A stretch of 64,000 bases of DNA, from assembly GCF_012979275.1 (NCBI RefSeq), contig NZ_JABASZ010000032.1, positions 62,001-126,000 on the forward strand, in the 5' to 3' direction. The notes below the pieces were generated by a model. It was not told the origin of the DNA. It did no database searches and saw only the letters and a list, made by a program, of their open reading frames with translations. A program made the position numbers and the translations under genes. The DNA is from Pseudopontixanthobacter vadosimaris. GTDB lineage: Bacteria; Pseudomonadota; Alphaproteobacteria; Sphingomonadales; Sphingomonadaceae. Positions 1 to 8,685 of this stretch are shown piece by piece (position 1 is the first letter of the stretch; each line of letters begins with the position of its first letter).

Positions 1-716
1 TCGCGCTGCGGACCCAGATGATCGAAATCGCTCCACGCCAACGTGGATTGCGGGGCGGACGGCATCAGGAGACCAGGCAGGCTCGCGGGCCCCGAGCGAA
101 CGCCCGCGATAAAGCTCAGCAAGCCGTTGGCGCTGATCGACCCGTCGTGCGACTGATCGATCAGACCCGTGCTCCACAACCGCGAACCGGTTGCCAGCCG
201 CGCCTCCACCCGCGCGGGCGACAGTCCACTGGCGAATGCGATGCGCCCGACACTACAGTTCGAAATGCGTCCAGGCAGCGCATCGATAAAGTTTTCCCAG
301 CATTCGAATAGCGCATATCGTGCGGCGCTGGTGACGATGGCCTGTTCCACATCATCGAGGCCAAGCGTTGCGGCCAGCCAGGAAATGCGGCGATCGAGGG
401 GTGCCGGACCGGGCTTCTTTGGCAGAGCGTGCTTGTCGGCGAGACTGCGGAGAAGCGGCACGTAATTCTGCGTTGTCAGCTTATCGAAATCCTCCGGGTC
501 TTCCATGACATGGTCGGGGTCGTCGATATGATCATGCCAGCATTCGAGCATATCTTTGCCACGGCCACGCAGCTGGCGCGAGGTCATGCGATCGATTGCC
601 GAGCACCAGGCATGGAGGAACACCCGATGCTCCGCGGGGGATGTCGATGAAGCGGCGGCGGAACCGTAGGAACTGCTGCGGCGCCGCCGGGGGCGAAGAG
701 CGGAATAGATCGTCAT
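1..716 (-). CDS. AAA-family ATPase, N-terminal part (runs off the left edge)
   Basis: An open frame of 238 codons begins at an ATG at 716 on the minus strand and has no stop before the window edge. The visible part is mostly helical and contains no Walker motif yet. The end of the visible part (a segment reading STLAWSDFDHLG) resembles the linker that precedes the AAA+ core in SpoVK/FtsH-like AAA ATPases of mobile regions, so the ATPase domain should lie beyond the edge. It is the last visible gene of the 29-kb minus-strand operon, 40 nt after the glycosylase-like gene. The assignment rests on resemblance of the N-terminal region only. A generic helical protein is the alternative. Confidence 0.5.
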   Translation of the reverse strand, partial: MTIYSALRPRRRRSSSYGSAAASSTSPAEHRVFLHAWCSAIDRMTSRQLRGRGKDMLECWHDHIDDPDHVMEDPEDFDKLTTQNYVPLLRSLADKHALPKKPGPAPLDRRISWLAATLGLDDVEQAIVTSAARYALFECWENFIDALPGRISNCSVGRIAFASGLSPARVEARLATGSRLWSTGLIDQSHDGSISANGLLSFIAGVRSGPASLPGLLMPSAPQSTLAWSDFDHLGPQR

Positions 717-756
717 GTGATCTATCTGACGCAGTTATGCGACAGGAATGGTCGCT

Positions 757-2112
757 CTAAGTAAGCTCGATAGATTTGAGCCACTCGACGACTTGGTGCG
801 CAGTTGCCGCATCGGGAATTTTCAGCGTCCATTCGCCGGCAGTATTCATTCGCCCATCACGGAAATGCCGCGAGAACGACGGTCCGATACCCTCAAAGGA
901 GGACAGTGCGGGCTTGCGAACGTAGAACAAGAGGTCTGCGCGATTGACGATATAGGAGAACAGATAGCGCCCGGCACTATCGTGCAACCGAACTGCGGCG
1001 ACGGCGCCAGTGTTTGGCGATGCAGTAAGCCCGAGGCTTTCTGCTTCGCGCATCGCAGCATAGGCTGCCTTTCCGTTTCCGTTGTGCAGGCGGCTCAAAT
1101 GCTCGTTACGCCAATCTTCGTCGACATGCGCAATTTTCAGATCAACCGCGGGCAATTCGCTTGCGGATGACTTCTTCGACGTCGTTTGCGTCTGTTGGCT
1201 ACGACCTTTCAAGACCCGGACTATCAGGTCGGAGGGATCGCTGTCGGGAGAGATCCAGTTCTGTCGCCCCGGGTGGCTCACCGTGATTACCGACAGTCCC
1301 GCCGCATTACGGTGCGCCTCTGCGGTCCAACCACGCGCGTTTGTTTCCTGATAGCTGTCGAAACGGTCAGTGGCTCCGACTTGGCCTCTCACCCATTTTC
1401 CTGCCGTGTTGCCCAAGCAGATAATGGCTTCGACGCCCAAGCTGTCGATGACGGCTTGGTGCACCGGCCAGCATAATCTCAATAGCTCAGCCTTTTCGGC
1501 CGCAATCGCACGTTCGTCCCGTGACCTGACGAACACGACATTGCTAGCTGGAACTTTTCGCGCATCCAAGCCGATACGGTCGAACATGTGCAGCATCCGA
1601 GGTTGCATGCCCCATGTCCCGGGAGGCGCGCCTTGCCAAGATTCGTCGGCGTAAGCGGACCATTTCGGCGGGCCCGCCAGCCATTCGGCGATGTCGCGCT
1701 CGATCGTCTCGGCCGATTGCGCAACCGGATCTCCGCCGGGATTGAGACCGAGAATGTAAATCTTCGACGGCGTTTCGAAAGCCGATGGTCCAGTATAAAA
1801 GACCGATCCCGAACGCTTGCTCAAGGCTGCCGGAATGAGGTTCGCGATCTTCTTCGCAGTCGGTGCAGTTGAGGACACTGAATCGGTTTCCTTTAGTTGA
1901 GTCCTGTTGGCAGACTGGGTTTTCTCTATTTTGGTGCGAGCCATAGGCTCCGCCACCTTCTCCGACTTATGAGAAATAGAAACAGCAATTACGATGACCG
2001 CAATTACGGCGATGATCATGAGGAGATTGAGTGGTCCTCCGAAAGATTCGCTGATTTCGAAAAAGGCGACCAGCGAAACAAGCCAGACCCACGGCGGCGG
2101 CGCTTTCGACAT
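757..2112 (-). CDS. Membrane-anchored uracil-DNA glycosylase superfamily-like protein
   Basis: About 451 aa. Two hydrophobic stretches (about residues 8-22 and 30-46) predict an N-terminal membrane anchor. The middle has the pattern of a UDG-fold domain: YILGLNPGGDP near residue 118 corresponds to the GxxPG active-site loop, and SHPGRQNW near 278 to the HPS/HPG loop. A C-terminal segment of about 130 aa is unrecognised. The UDG superfamily removes uracil or modified bases from DNA; a defence role is inferred from context. I chose the ATG at 2112 because it overlaps the stop of the preceding gene (TAATG); the frame stays open upstream to 2166. Membrane anchoring of a DNA glycosylase is unusual. 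The substrate cannot be told from sequence. Confidence 0.6.
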   Translation of the reverse strand: MSKAPPPWVWLVSLVAFFEISESFGGPLNLLMIIAVIAVIVIAVSISHKSEKVAEPMARTKIEKTQSANRTQLKETDSVSSTAPTAKKIANLIPAALSKRSGSVFYTGPSAFETPSKIYILGLNPGGDPVAQSAETIERDIAEWLAGPPKWSAYADESWQGAPPGTWGMQPRMLHMFDRIGLDARKVPASNVVFVRSRDERAIAAEKAELLRLCWPVHQAVIDSLGVEAIICLGNTAGKWVRGQVGATDRFDSYQETNARGWTAEAHRNAAGLSVITVSHPGRQNWISPDSDPSDLIVRVLKGRSQQTQTTSKKSSASELPAVDLKIAHVDEDWRNEHLSRLHNGNGKAAYAAMREAESLGLTASPNTGAVAAVRLHDSAGRYLFSYIVNRADLLFYVRKPALSSFEGIGPSFSRHFRDGRMNTAGEWTLKIPDAATAHQVVEWLKSIELT

Positions 2113-3584
2113 TAACTGGCTAACCTCCGCGCCACTGCCACCATCGCCCAGGTATCCCTCTCGCAATAAGCCTTGAGCGCCTCTGCGAGTGCCTCACGAC
2201 GAAGCGGATGACATTCAGGCGCGGCGGCTTCCAGCCAGGCCTCCTGCGCGTTGCCGCTGTCTTTCACCTCGAGCGACGCGTATTCCAATTCCGGCGCAAT
2301 CGTCGGCAGGACGGCCTTGATCGACCAGCTGCCACGCTGGTCGCGATGATACCAGTGCTCACGCGCGACGGGGAGGAGGTCGACGGTCGCGGCCTCCAGA
2401 GCAAGCAGCGGCGCGGCAAGGTCGGGAAACCAGCCAGCAAGGTCGCGTAGCACGCGCTTTTCGAAGCTGGCGTTGTAGGCGATCACGCAGGCACCTGCCG
2501 GGATCATTTCTACCAGCGCCTCCGCACAGGCGCGGCGCGGATCGCTGCCGTCGCAGCTGAGGAATTCGTGGTGGGTGATCGTGCCGTCCTTCGCCTCGAG
2601 GTGGAGCGAGAACTGGAACGGGATCTGCTGATACGGCCGCGTGCCAATCCAGCGCGGGACGGCCGCGGCGATGGTTTCGAAGTCGAGCCAGGCGCGCGGC
2701 CAGCCCCAGCTCTTCATCGCCTTGCGCGCACCCTTGGCATCGTGAAACGGCACGTCGTCGCGCGTCGCGGCGAGAATGCGAGCGTTGCGAGCGTTGAGAT
2801 CGCCTTCGTCGAGATCGAGCAAATCCTCGATGCCCTGCTCGGCCCATTTCTTCCCGCCACCGTAAGGCAGCAGCGTTACCGGCCAGTCCGGCCCGGTCGG
2901 CAGGTCGCGTCGGCACCAGGCGATAAATTCGCACTCGAACGGAGACGAGCAATGCTCGCCGATCTCGACCACCGGCTCCTCGCCCGCAAGCACCTCGCGC
3001 GCGGCGGCGACCACGCCGGCGCGACCTCCGATTATCGTTTTCAGAGGCCGTAGCAGCTCGGCATCGGCGAAGAGGCCTGCATAGTTGCCCTCTCGGGTCA
3101 GCTCGAAATCGCGATCGATATGGCGAACGCTGGCGCTCTTCAGCGGCAGGTCGCAAGCCTGCAACACCCACGCCTGCGTGGCGAGGTCACCACGGTGGTA
3201 ATCCTTCACGCCCGTCGAACTCTTGACCTCCGCCGCATGCCAGCCCTTCTTGCGGCGCTCGAGCACATCAACCCGAACGAGCACGCCGTCATGCTCGAAC
3301 GTCGCCTCGAAAATCGGCCCGGGATGTCCCTCGGCGATGAGCCGAGCGGTTTCCGCAACAGCAGCACCAAGATCTGGCTCGGCCTCGACCATGACGCCCG
3401 ACGGGTGGAGCGCAGAGGCGATGTCGCCAACCGCATTGCCTGATGCAAATCGCGCCTCGGCACCGGCATCGTACTCCGCCACATCGCGGCGATGGACCGA
3501 AAGCCAGAGCTTCTTTGGGCACTGCTCGAAAGAGGTGATGCGTGACTTGGACAAGCCGTACCGGAAAGATTGTGTCGTTTTCAT
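2112..3584 (-). CDS. DUF2779 protein: PD-(D/E)XK-like N-terminus plus DEDD-type exonuclease-like C-terminus
   Basis: 490 aa. The N-terminus (LSKSRITSFEQCPKKLWL) is the Cas4/RecB-type start of a PD-(D/E)XK nuclease with a conserved Cys, followed by a VRVDVLERR...AAEVKSS stretch that supplies Asp and Glu-x-Lys. From about residue 298 (WLDFETI) the DUF2779 region carries RNase H-like exonuclease features: the Asp-Phe-Glu of motif I, YNASFEKRVL near 368 and YCERDTWAMV near 473. The protein therefore appears to join two nuclease folds. The ATG at 3584 is preferred over TTG at 3590 because a GAGAG stretch lies about 9 nt upstream. It is translationally coupled to the glycosylase-like gene. No substrate is known to me. 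Confidence 0.75.
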   Translation of the reverse strand: MKTTQSFRYGLSKSRITSFEQCPKKLWLSVHRRDVAEYDAGAEARFASGNAVGDIASALHPSGVMVEAEPDLGAAVAETARLIAEGHPGPIFEATFEHDGVLVRVDVLERRKKGWHAAEVKSSTGVKDYHRGDLATQAWVLQACDLPLKSASVRHIDRDFELTREGNYAGLFADAELLRPLKTIIGGRAGVVAAAREVLAGEEPVVEIGEHCSSPFECEFIAWCRRDLPTGPDWPVTLLPYGGGKKWAEQGIEDLLDLDEGDLNARNARILAATRDDVPFHDAKGARKAMKSWGWPRAWLDFETIAAAVPRWIGTRPYQQIPFQFSLHLEAKDGTITHHEFLSCDGSDPRRACAEALVEMIPAGACVIAYNASFEKRVLRDLAGWFPDLAAPLLALEAATVDLLPVAREHWYHRDQRGSWSIKAVLPTIAPELEYASLEVKDSGNAQEAWLEAAAPECHPLRREALAEALKAYCERDTWAMVAVARRLAS

Positions 3585-3624
3585 CCCCAATAACTCTCAC
3601 GGCGACATGACAGAACCGGTCGCA

Positions 3625-4488
3625 TCAATGCAGCGCCGCAAGGAAGCTGGTCGGGGTCAGGATGACGTGCGCTTGCATCGGCGGACGCAGGACAAAAGCG
3701 GAAGGCTGACGAGCGAAATCCCAGATCCGGACGAGTTGCCATGCCTCGCGCCGTGCACCGGCTACAGCGAGCTCGTTGGCGCTGAGATGGAAGGGCGTAC
3801 GCTCCCAGCCGTTCGTGGTCTTCACCTCAATCAGCTTTTCGCGACCATCCGGTTCAAAACTGGCGATATCGTAGCCGAAACCGTCGCCATCATCCTGCGA
3901 CGTCCAGCGCGCGCGGCGGGCAAGATCCTCTCGGCCAACCGCACGGAGGCGACGCTGTTCTTCAGCGAAGACGGCCTCTTCCCCTGCGATGCCCAAGGCT
4001 CGGTTCCTCGCATCGCGGGCCGCAACATCGAACTTTCGCCCGATGGCGGCCATGAATTCGGGATCGATCAGTGGCGGCTCGTTACGCTGGGAGGGTGAGG
4101 CAGCGAAGCGGATCAGACGTTCCGGCGTCGGACCTTGGAACGGCATCTGTCCACTGTTTCCATCGGCAACGCGATTGGACGAACAGCGCGGCCTCAACCA
4201 GTCCTCGTGACTGTTGAGCCAGCGCAGAACCCCCTCCACCAGCGCGCCCTGAAAGTTTGCCTTAGGCTTGTAGCCGGTAATCCATGGCTGACCCAGGCCG
4301 AGCATTACTGCCGAGATGTTCTGGTGCTTGAATTCGATCGAGCCGCGATTGCGGGGGATGGTAGCTTGCAAGGCTCGGTTCCGCTCGGCCTTGTTGACAG
4401 CGATACCGGCAATCTCGGCAGCCAGCATGGAAAAGTATTCTCCGACGGCTGCGTCGATCTCGTTCGATGACCAGTCGCCGCCCGCCAC
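3625..4488 (-). CDS. DUF3883 domain protein (PD-(D/E)XK-like)
   Basis: 287 aa starting with GTG, 6 nt after the HEPN gene. The N-terminal domain (WSSNEIDAAVGEYFSMLAAE, then a stretch containing IEFKHQNISAVM) is typical of DUF3883 proteins in defence islands and resembles DNA-binding regions beside restriction genes. The C-terminal DUF3883 domain has GYDIASF near residue 203 and LIEVKTT near 217, which give the Asp and Glu-x-Lys of a restriction-endonuclease-like fold. The conserved FHLSANELAVA follows. A nuclease role is likely; binding without cleavage is possible. A 34-nt gap separates it from the next gene, one of the larger gaps in the operon. Confidence 0.75.
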   Translation of the reverse strand: MAGGDWSSNEIDAAVGEYFSMLAAEIAGIAVNKAERNRALQATIPRNRGSIEFKHQNISAVMLGLGQPWITGYKPKANFQGALVEGVLRWLNSHEDWLRPRCSSNRVADGNSGQMPFQGPTPERLIRFAASPSQRNEPPLIDPEFMAAIGRKFDVAARDARNRALGIAGEEAVFAEEQRRLRAVGREDLARRARWTSQDDGDGFGYDIASFEPDGREKLIEVKTTNGWERTPFHLSANELAVAGARREAWQLVRIWDFARQPSAFVLRPPMQAHVILTPTSFLAALH

Positions 4489-4494
4489 GATCTG

Positions 4495-5187
4495 TCAGTC
4501 GACCACCGGATAGTTGGGCATGACCCACTCCTCGTCCGGGTGATCCATCATCAGGTCGATGAACACCGGAAGCAGACAACCGAGCAGCGCCGCGCCATCG
4601 CGAACCTGATCTCGGTTGGCGTTGCTATTCCAAGTAGCGCCGCCGTGGACTAGCTGGTTCCTCAACACGTAGAGCCGGTCAAACAGGATCGAGAGAACGA
4701 CAGGAGTATCTCGCTGCGCCAACGCGCGATTCGCGGCGCGCTTGGCGGCTTCGAAGGTGATCTCCCAGCCCCCGCCGCCGACCTCGCCTCCGTGGTGCTT
4801 CCAGAAGGGCGCGAAGACATATTGATTGTCGAGCAGGAGGCGGATTTCCTGGCTGAATCGATCCCAGATCACGCTGTAGATCCGGTTGTTGCTATCCATA
4901 CGGACGAGGGCCGCGAAGAAATCGTCGAAGCGCGCCCGCTCATTGCTCGCGCCCGCTCCGTCGAGCGCCCGATCGAGATCGCCTGCATAAGCAGCGTTGA
5001 AACCGATCCACAGCAGGATGAAGCGGACGTCGAGATCCTCGTGCTCCTTGTCCGCCCGGCGTAACCAGCTGAGCGCGCGATGGACGCGCAGCGCCAGCGG
5101 CAACGTGAAGCCGTCCCGCAAACCGCGCTGCTTTTCCTTGAGGCTCTCACCGTGCAGCGGGTTGCGGGGTGGATAGGGTTGGCTCAT
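4495..5187 (-). CDS. HEPN-fold protein with an RNQLVH ribonuclease motif
   Basis: 230 aa from the ATG at 5187, which begins 4 nt after the HNH gene stops. An open frame continues upstream to 5262 but would overlap that gene. The last third contains LYVLRNQLVHGG near residue 175, the Rx4H motif that forms the catalytic site of HEPN ribonucleases at a dimer interface. The rest is helical with no recognised domain. HEPN proteins in defence loci act as RNases that arrest the cell, or as sensors or antitoxin partners. Here no adjacent nucleotidyltransferase (MNT) partner is seen, so the role is open. Confidence 0.7.
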   Translation of the reverse strand: MSQPYPPRNPLHGESLKEKQRGLRDGFTLPLALRVHRALSWLRRADKEHEDLDVRFILLWIGFNAAYAGDLDRALDGAGASNERARFDDFFAALVRMDSNNRIYSVIWDRFSQEIRLLLDNQYVFAPFWKHHGGEVGGGGWEITFEAAKRAANRALAQRDTPVVLSILFDRLYVLRNQLVHGGATWNSNANRDQVRDGAALLGCLLPVFIDLMMDHPDEEWVMPNYPVVD

Positions 5188-5191
5188 TGGC

Positions 5192-5980
5192 TCATTCCGT
5201 TGAGAAACCATAGTGGTTCCGATGCCATCGCAAGTGCTCGCGATGTCCGTCGTGCAGTTCAAGGGTCACCCCCTCGCAATTTGAAAGCATCGTTCGGGCG
5301 GGTTCCGAAAGGGCCTCACTCAGCAGGGCCCGGCCCGAGTCATCGAATGAAATCAGACCAGCATCGAACGCCGCGTCCCAGTGTGCCGCTAGTAACAGAC
5401 CGTTGTGAACGTTTAATCTTTGCGCATCAGATACGCACTCCGCCCAAGGCACGATGTGACTAGCGCGAAGAAGCAAGGTTTCGGTCACGCCGGTCATAGG
5501 GCAAGTGGCATTCCAATAATCCAGCAAAGCCGCTCGAAAGCGATCTTGGCCGATCCGCTGGCGCATAAGCCTTTCGGCTTCGGTATCGCCTAAATGAGCA
5601 GCAGCTTCTTCGAACGATTTCAGCGGATAGTCGGGCACGCTACGCGCGAGATGAAACACCCGGTTAATAGCGCCATGCAGATCGGCTCGTGTCGCAAAGG
5701 CGTAGGCAGCGGCAAAGCGGCCGGGTGGTGGCTCTGCCCTGTCCGCTTCCAGCTCGGCAACGACTCCGGGGTGGTCGAGCGCGAGAAACCATGGCGCGCC
5801 GTCCTCACCTGAACCGACTGCCAGCGCGATCTCGCCTGGCACGCCTTCCTGGCTGCGAAAGAACAGCCATCCATCAGCCTCGCCATACTCACCGCGATAC
5901 CCGTTGTAATAGGCAGCCTCCTTTAATTCGGAGGACCAAACCAATCCGGGGTGGCGCAGGCGGCAGCTCGTATCCTTCAC
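5192..5980 (-). CDS. HNH endonuclease (HNH_2 type)
   Basis: 262 aa from a GTG at 5980 that overlaps the TGA of the helicase gene by 4 nt; an ATG at 6043 would overlap by 67 nt and is less likely. The C-terminal half holds an HNH_2-type site: LLLRASHIVPWAEC near residue 170, then RLNVHNGLLLAAHWDAAFD, giving the His, Asn and metal-binding positions, followed by a GLISFDDSGR segment. The N-terminal 150 aa is not recognised and may recognise DNA or the helicase. HNH enzymes of this type cut DNA in a metal-dependent manner. Coupling to a UvrD-like helicase suggests a helicase-nuclease pair (inference). Confidence 0.8.
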   Translation of the reverse strand: MKDTSCRLRHPGLVWSSELKEAAYYNGYRGEYGEADGWLFFRSQEGVPGEIALAVGSGEDGAPWFLALDHPGVVAELEADRAEPPPGRFAAAYAFATRADLHGAINRVFHLARSVPDYPLKSFEEAAAHLGDTEAERLMRQRIGQDRFRAALLDYWNATCPMTGVTETLLLRASHIVPWAECVSDAQRLNVHNGLLLAAHWDAAFDAGLISFDDSGRALLSEALSEPARTMLSNCEGVTLELHDGHREHLRWHRNHYGFSTE

Positions 5981-8685
5981 CAGCTTTGCCCGTACGACAA
6001 ATCGGCTCCAACGAGCTCGTCCGGCATCCTCGGTGCGCTGCAAGTTAGGCCGAGAAATGTGGCTGCGCGGGTCGCCCCGACGTAAATGTAGCGGTCGAAG
6101 AGCTCAGGCTGCGCTTCAGCCAGACGATCTACATCTGCGAAAAATACGGCTTCAAACTCGAGGCCCTTGATGTGCTCTATTGAGAAAACCCGCACGTCCT
6201 GTGAGTGGCCGATCGCGTTCCCAGCCGAATACGCTCGGGCGCGAAGGTTGGTCTTGGCCAGTTGGCGGTCGAGTTGGTCAGTGAGAGCATCGACCGCGTC
6301 CCTGTCGGATACTAGGACCGCTACAGTGGGCAAAGTTCCATTGCCAATCGCCTCGATTTCTCTGATGCGTCGAGCGAGCCATTCAGCACGCTTCTCGTCC
6401 GTATCGATACCGACGCCGCAAACTGGATCGAAGCCGATGTTCTCACCATAATCGGGCGCTCGGTCTTCAATGGTCGCTCCCTGCTTGCGAGCAAGTGCGC
6501 GCGCGTAATCGGCCAATTTCCTGCTTTGCCTGTAGCTTACGGCGATCTGATGGACATCGACCCCAGGCACAGACCAATCGAGGTCGTCCTCGCTGCGTGT
6601 GCCTTGCACAGTCAATCTCTGATTGAAGTCGCCCGAAAGGAACACCGCTTCGGTCGTAGGCGCAGACAATGCTGCCATTGCCGCAAGCTGCACTGGCGAA
6701 AAATCGGTTACCTCATCAACGAGAACCTGATTCCTGCGTAAAGCGGCAATAGAATCCAAGATGGGTGGGCGTCGGTCCGGACTTACTCGGGAAGACAGCA
6801 AGCGGTCTGCGTCGAAAGCACGCGCGGCCTGGAACATCGCCAGGATAATTAAATCGACCTCTGCCGGGTGAGCCATGCGAACTGAAGTCGGCGCTTCACC
6901 GTACCATTTCCCGTCGGTCCGCATGGAACGCCTGAACCGGCGATAACGCAGGGGCATGCTGCCGATAAAGGCTCCCGGTGCGCGGGCAATCCTTCGCGCG
7001 GCCCGTTGGAGGATCAGCAGCCGGCCGGTCGCCGACAGGTCTGGCAAGTCGAGCCCGCGTTCCGTGATCAATGCCGCAATCTTCGCCGCGCGGCTGGTTG
7101 GTCCGGGTTTGCGCCCTGTCGCCTGGCTCATCGCGAAAGTGCGCATAGCCTTCCGAAAGACATCTACCGCGAGCTTGCGCCCTTCGAGCGACTGCGGGTT
7201 TGCCTCTTCGATGTCTTCATCGGCGTCCTCGTCCTCCTCATCCGCGTCTTCGCCCGATTGCTGGAGGTCGGTTACCAAATTCACAAGCGCGTCCATGAAT
7301 CCTTCGTCGCGCTTGACATAGCCGTTTCCCGGGCTCGCAATATCGCGTCGAATGCCTTCGTTCAGACCGTTGGCAAATGTGCGCAGGTCATCGGCCTGAC
7401 CGGCTATTTCACCGAGAAGCCGGAGAACGTTGCCACCGGCACGGTCGACTGCTTCGCCGATCCGCCGGCCCAGGACAGCAACGCGAGTATCGTCCGATTT
7501 CGCCAGCCGTTCCGCCTCCATCGCGATTTGGCGGATGAAGAGATCGCGCTGAAAGGCGTCAAAAGCTTCGTACCAGGCAATCTGATCGGTCAGCGTCCCC
7601 GGTGCGAGCAGAGCATCATCCTCGCGAATGGTGAGTCCGCTGCCAGTACCGGTCCGCAATATCCGCAAGCTGCTGCGGGCAACCTCGCGCCGGTAATCAT
7701 CCCACGTCCGCAGACGCTGGTCGTGCACGGGCACACCTTTCCGGCCCAGCGCTTCCTTGACGTAGAGACGGAGCAACTCGGTCGGAGTGAATAATATCCA
7801 GCTATCGGGATGATCAAGGCCCGCGGCATCCGGCTCCTCGACCAGTTGCAGTTCCTCGTCATCGAGAAGGGCGAAATCGAGTTTCTGACGCAGTCGGGTG
7901 ACCATCGTCGTGGTCTTGCCAGTGCCGGGGGGGCCCATCACGGCAATCCGGCTTGTTATCGGCAGGCGGAAGATTTCGCTCTGGAACTTGTCGAGGAGTG
8001 GGGCCAGCCGCAATTCCATGGCCGTGCGGGCTTGATGGGCAATTCCTTCGAACACGTTTCCATTGTCCTCGCTGGATTCCGCCAACCTTTCCATCTCGTC
8101 GATCTCGTCTTCCGGCACTCCCGCTTCGCGCAGGAGGGCACGCAGCGATTTGATGGACTGCGCCTTGCCTTGAGACTGGAAAGCGATGGCCGGTCGAGCG
8201 TCCCACTCACCGGTCTCACATATCGGATCGAAAGAAATCTTTTCGAGAACTTCGAAATAGCGAACGCCGGAGGGAAGCCTGATGTTGGTCCCGTCACCCG
8301 GATTGAACGAGGCGAGTTTTCCTTTCCCTGCGTTGTTCAGATAGCTGCAGAGTTTCATGCCGGGTATCGACACCTCGGCATTGGGAGCGATGTACAGCGT
8401 TTCCTGCTGGTCGTCCTCGTCTGCGATGACGAGGCGCGCGATCGCCGGCTTGCGGCGCAATTCGTGCAGGTTGCTCGTCCGGTCGAGATTGCGTTGGTGC
8501 ATGTTGGCGGCGATCGCCTCGGCAGTGGCCTGGTTCACGACTGCGAGCGCGCCAAGGTTGAGGCCGCGCTTTTGAAGCAAACTCGCAGCTTCGCGATCAA
8601 TTGATTGAAAGGTTTCAAGCGCCTCGCGCGCGACCGGCTTCAGTTCTTCCAATTTTGCCCCCACTCGACCTAAAGGTTGCGCCAC
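5977..8685 (-). CDS. UvrD/Rep-like superfamily 1 helicase
   Basis: 902 aa. The Walker A GPPGTGKTT lies near residue 250, a motif II-like VLVDEVTDF near 650, a motif IV/V-like segment SYRQSRKLADYARALA in the following domain, and the C-terminal EHIKGLEFEAVFFADVD with YVGATRA near 865 (motif VI). A long N-terminal domain of about 240 aa without helicase motifs is distinctive. The domain between motifs Ia and II contains a very acidic run near residue 475. The ORF starts with GTG at 8685, overlapping the previous gene by 16 nt; another in-frame GTG at 8664 is possible. It is followed by the HNH nuclease with a 4-nt overlap. Confidence 0.85.
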   Translation of the reverse strand: MAQPLGRVGAKLEELKPVAREALETFQSIDREAASLLQKRGLNLGALAVVNQATAEAIAANMHQRNLDRTSNLHELRRKPAIARLVIADEDDQQETLYIAPNAEVSIPGMKLCSYLNNAGKGKLASFNPGDGTNIRLPSGVRYFEVLEKISFDPICETGEWDARPAIAFQSQGKAQSIKSLRALLREAGVPEDEIDEMERLAESSEDNGNVFEGIAHQARTAMELRLAPLLDKFQSEIFRLPITSRIAVMGPPGTGKTTTMVTRLRQKLDFALLDDEELQLVEEPDAAGLDHPDSWILFTPTELLRLYVKEALGRKGVPVHDQRLRTWDDYRREVARSSLRILRTGTGSGLTIREDDALLAPGTLTDQIAWYEAFDAFQRDLFIRQIAMEAERLAKSDDTRVAVLGRRIGEAVDRAGGNVLRLLGEIAGQADDLRTFANGLNEGIRRDIASPGNGYVKRDEGFMDALVNLVTDLQQSGEDADEEDEDADEDIEEANPQSLEGRKLAVDVFRKAMRTFAMSQATGRKPGPTSRAAKIAALITERGLDLPDLSATGRLLILQRAARRIARAPGAFIGSMPLRYRRFRRSMRTDGKWYGEAPTSVRMAHPAEVDLIILAMFQAARAFDADRLLSSRVSPDRRPPILDSIAALRRNQVLVDEVTDFSPVQLAAMAALSAPTTEAVFLSGDFNQRLTVQGTRSEDDLDWSVPGVDVHQIAVSYRQSRKLADYARALARKQGATIEDRAPDYGENIGFDPVCGVGIDTDEKRAEWLARRIREIEAIGNGTLPTVAVLVSDRDAVDALTDQLDRQLAKTNLRARAYSAGNAIGHSQDVRVFSIEHIKGLEFEAVFFADVDRLAEAQPELFDRYIYVGATRAATFLGLTCSAPRMPDELVGADLSYGQSW

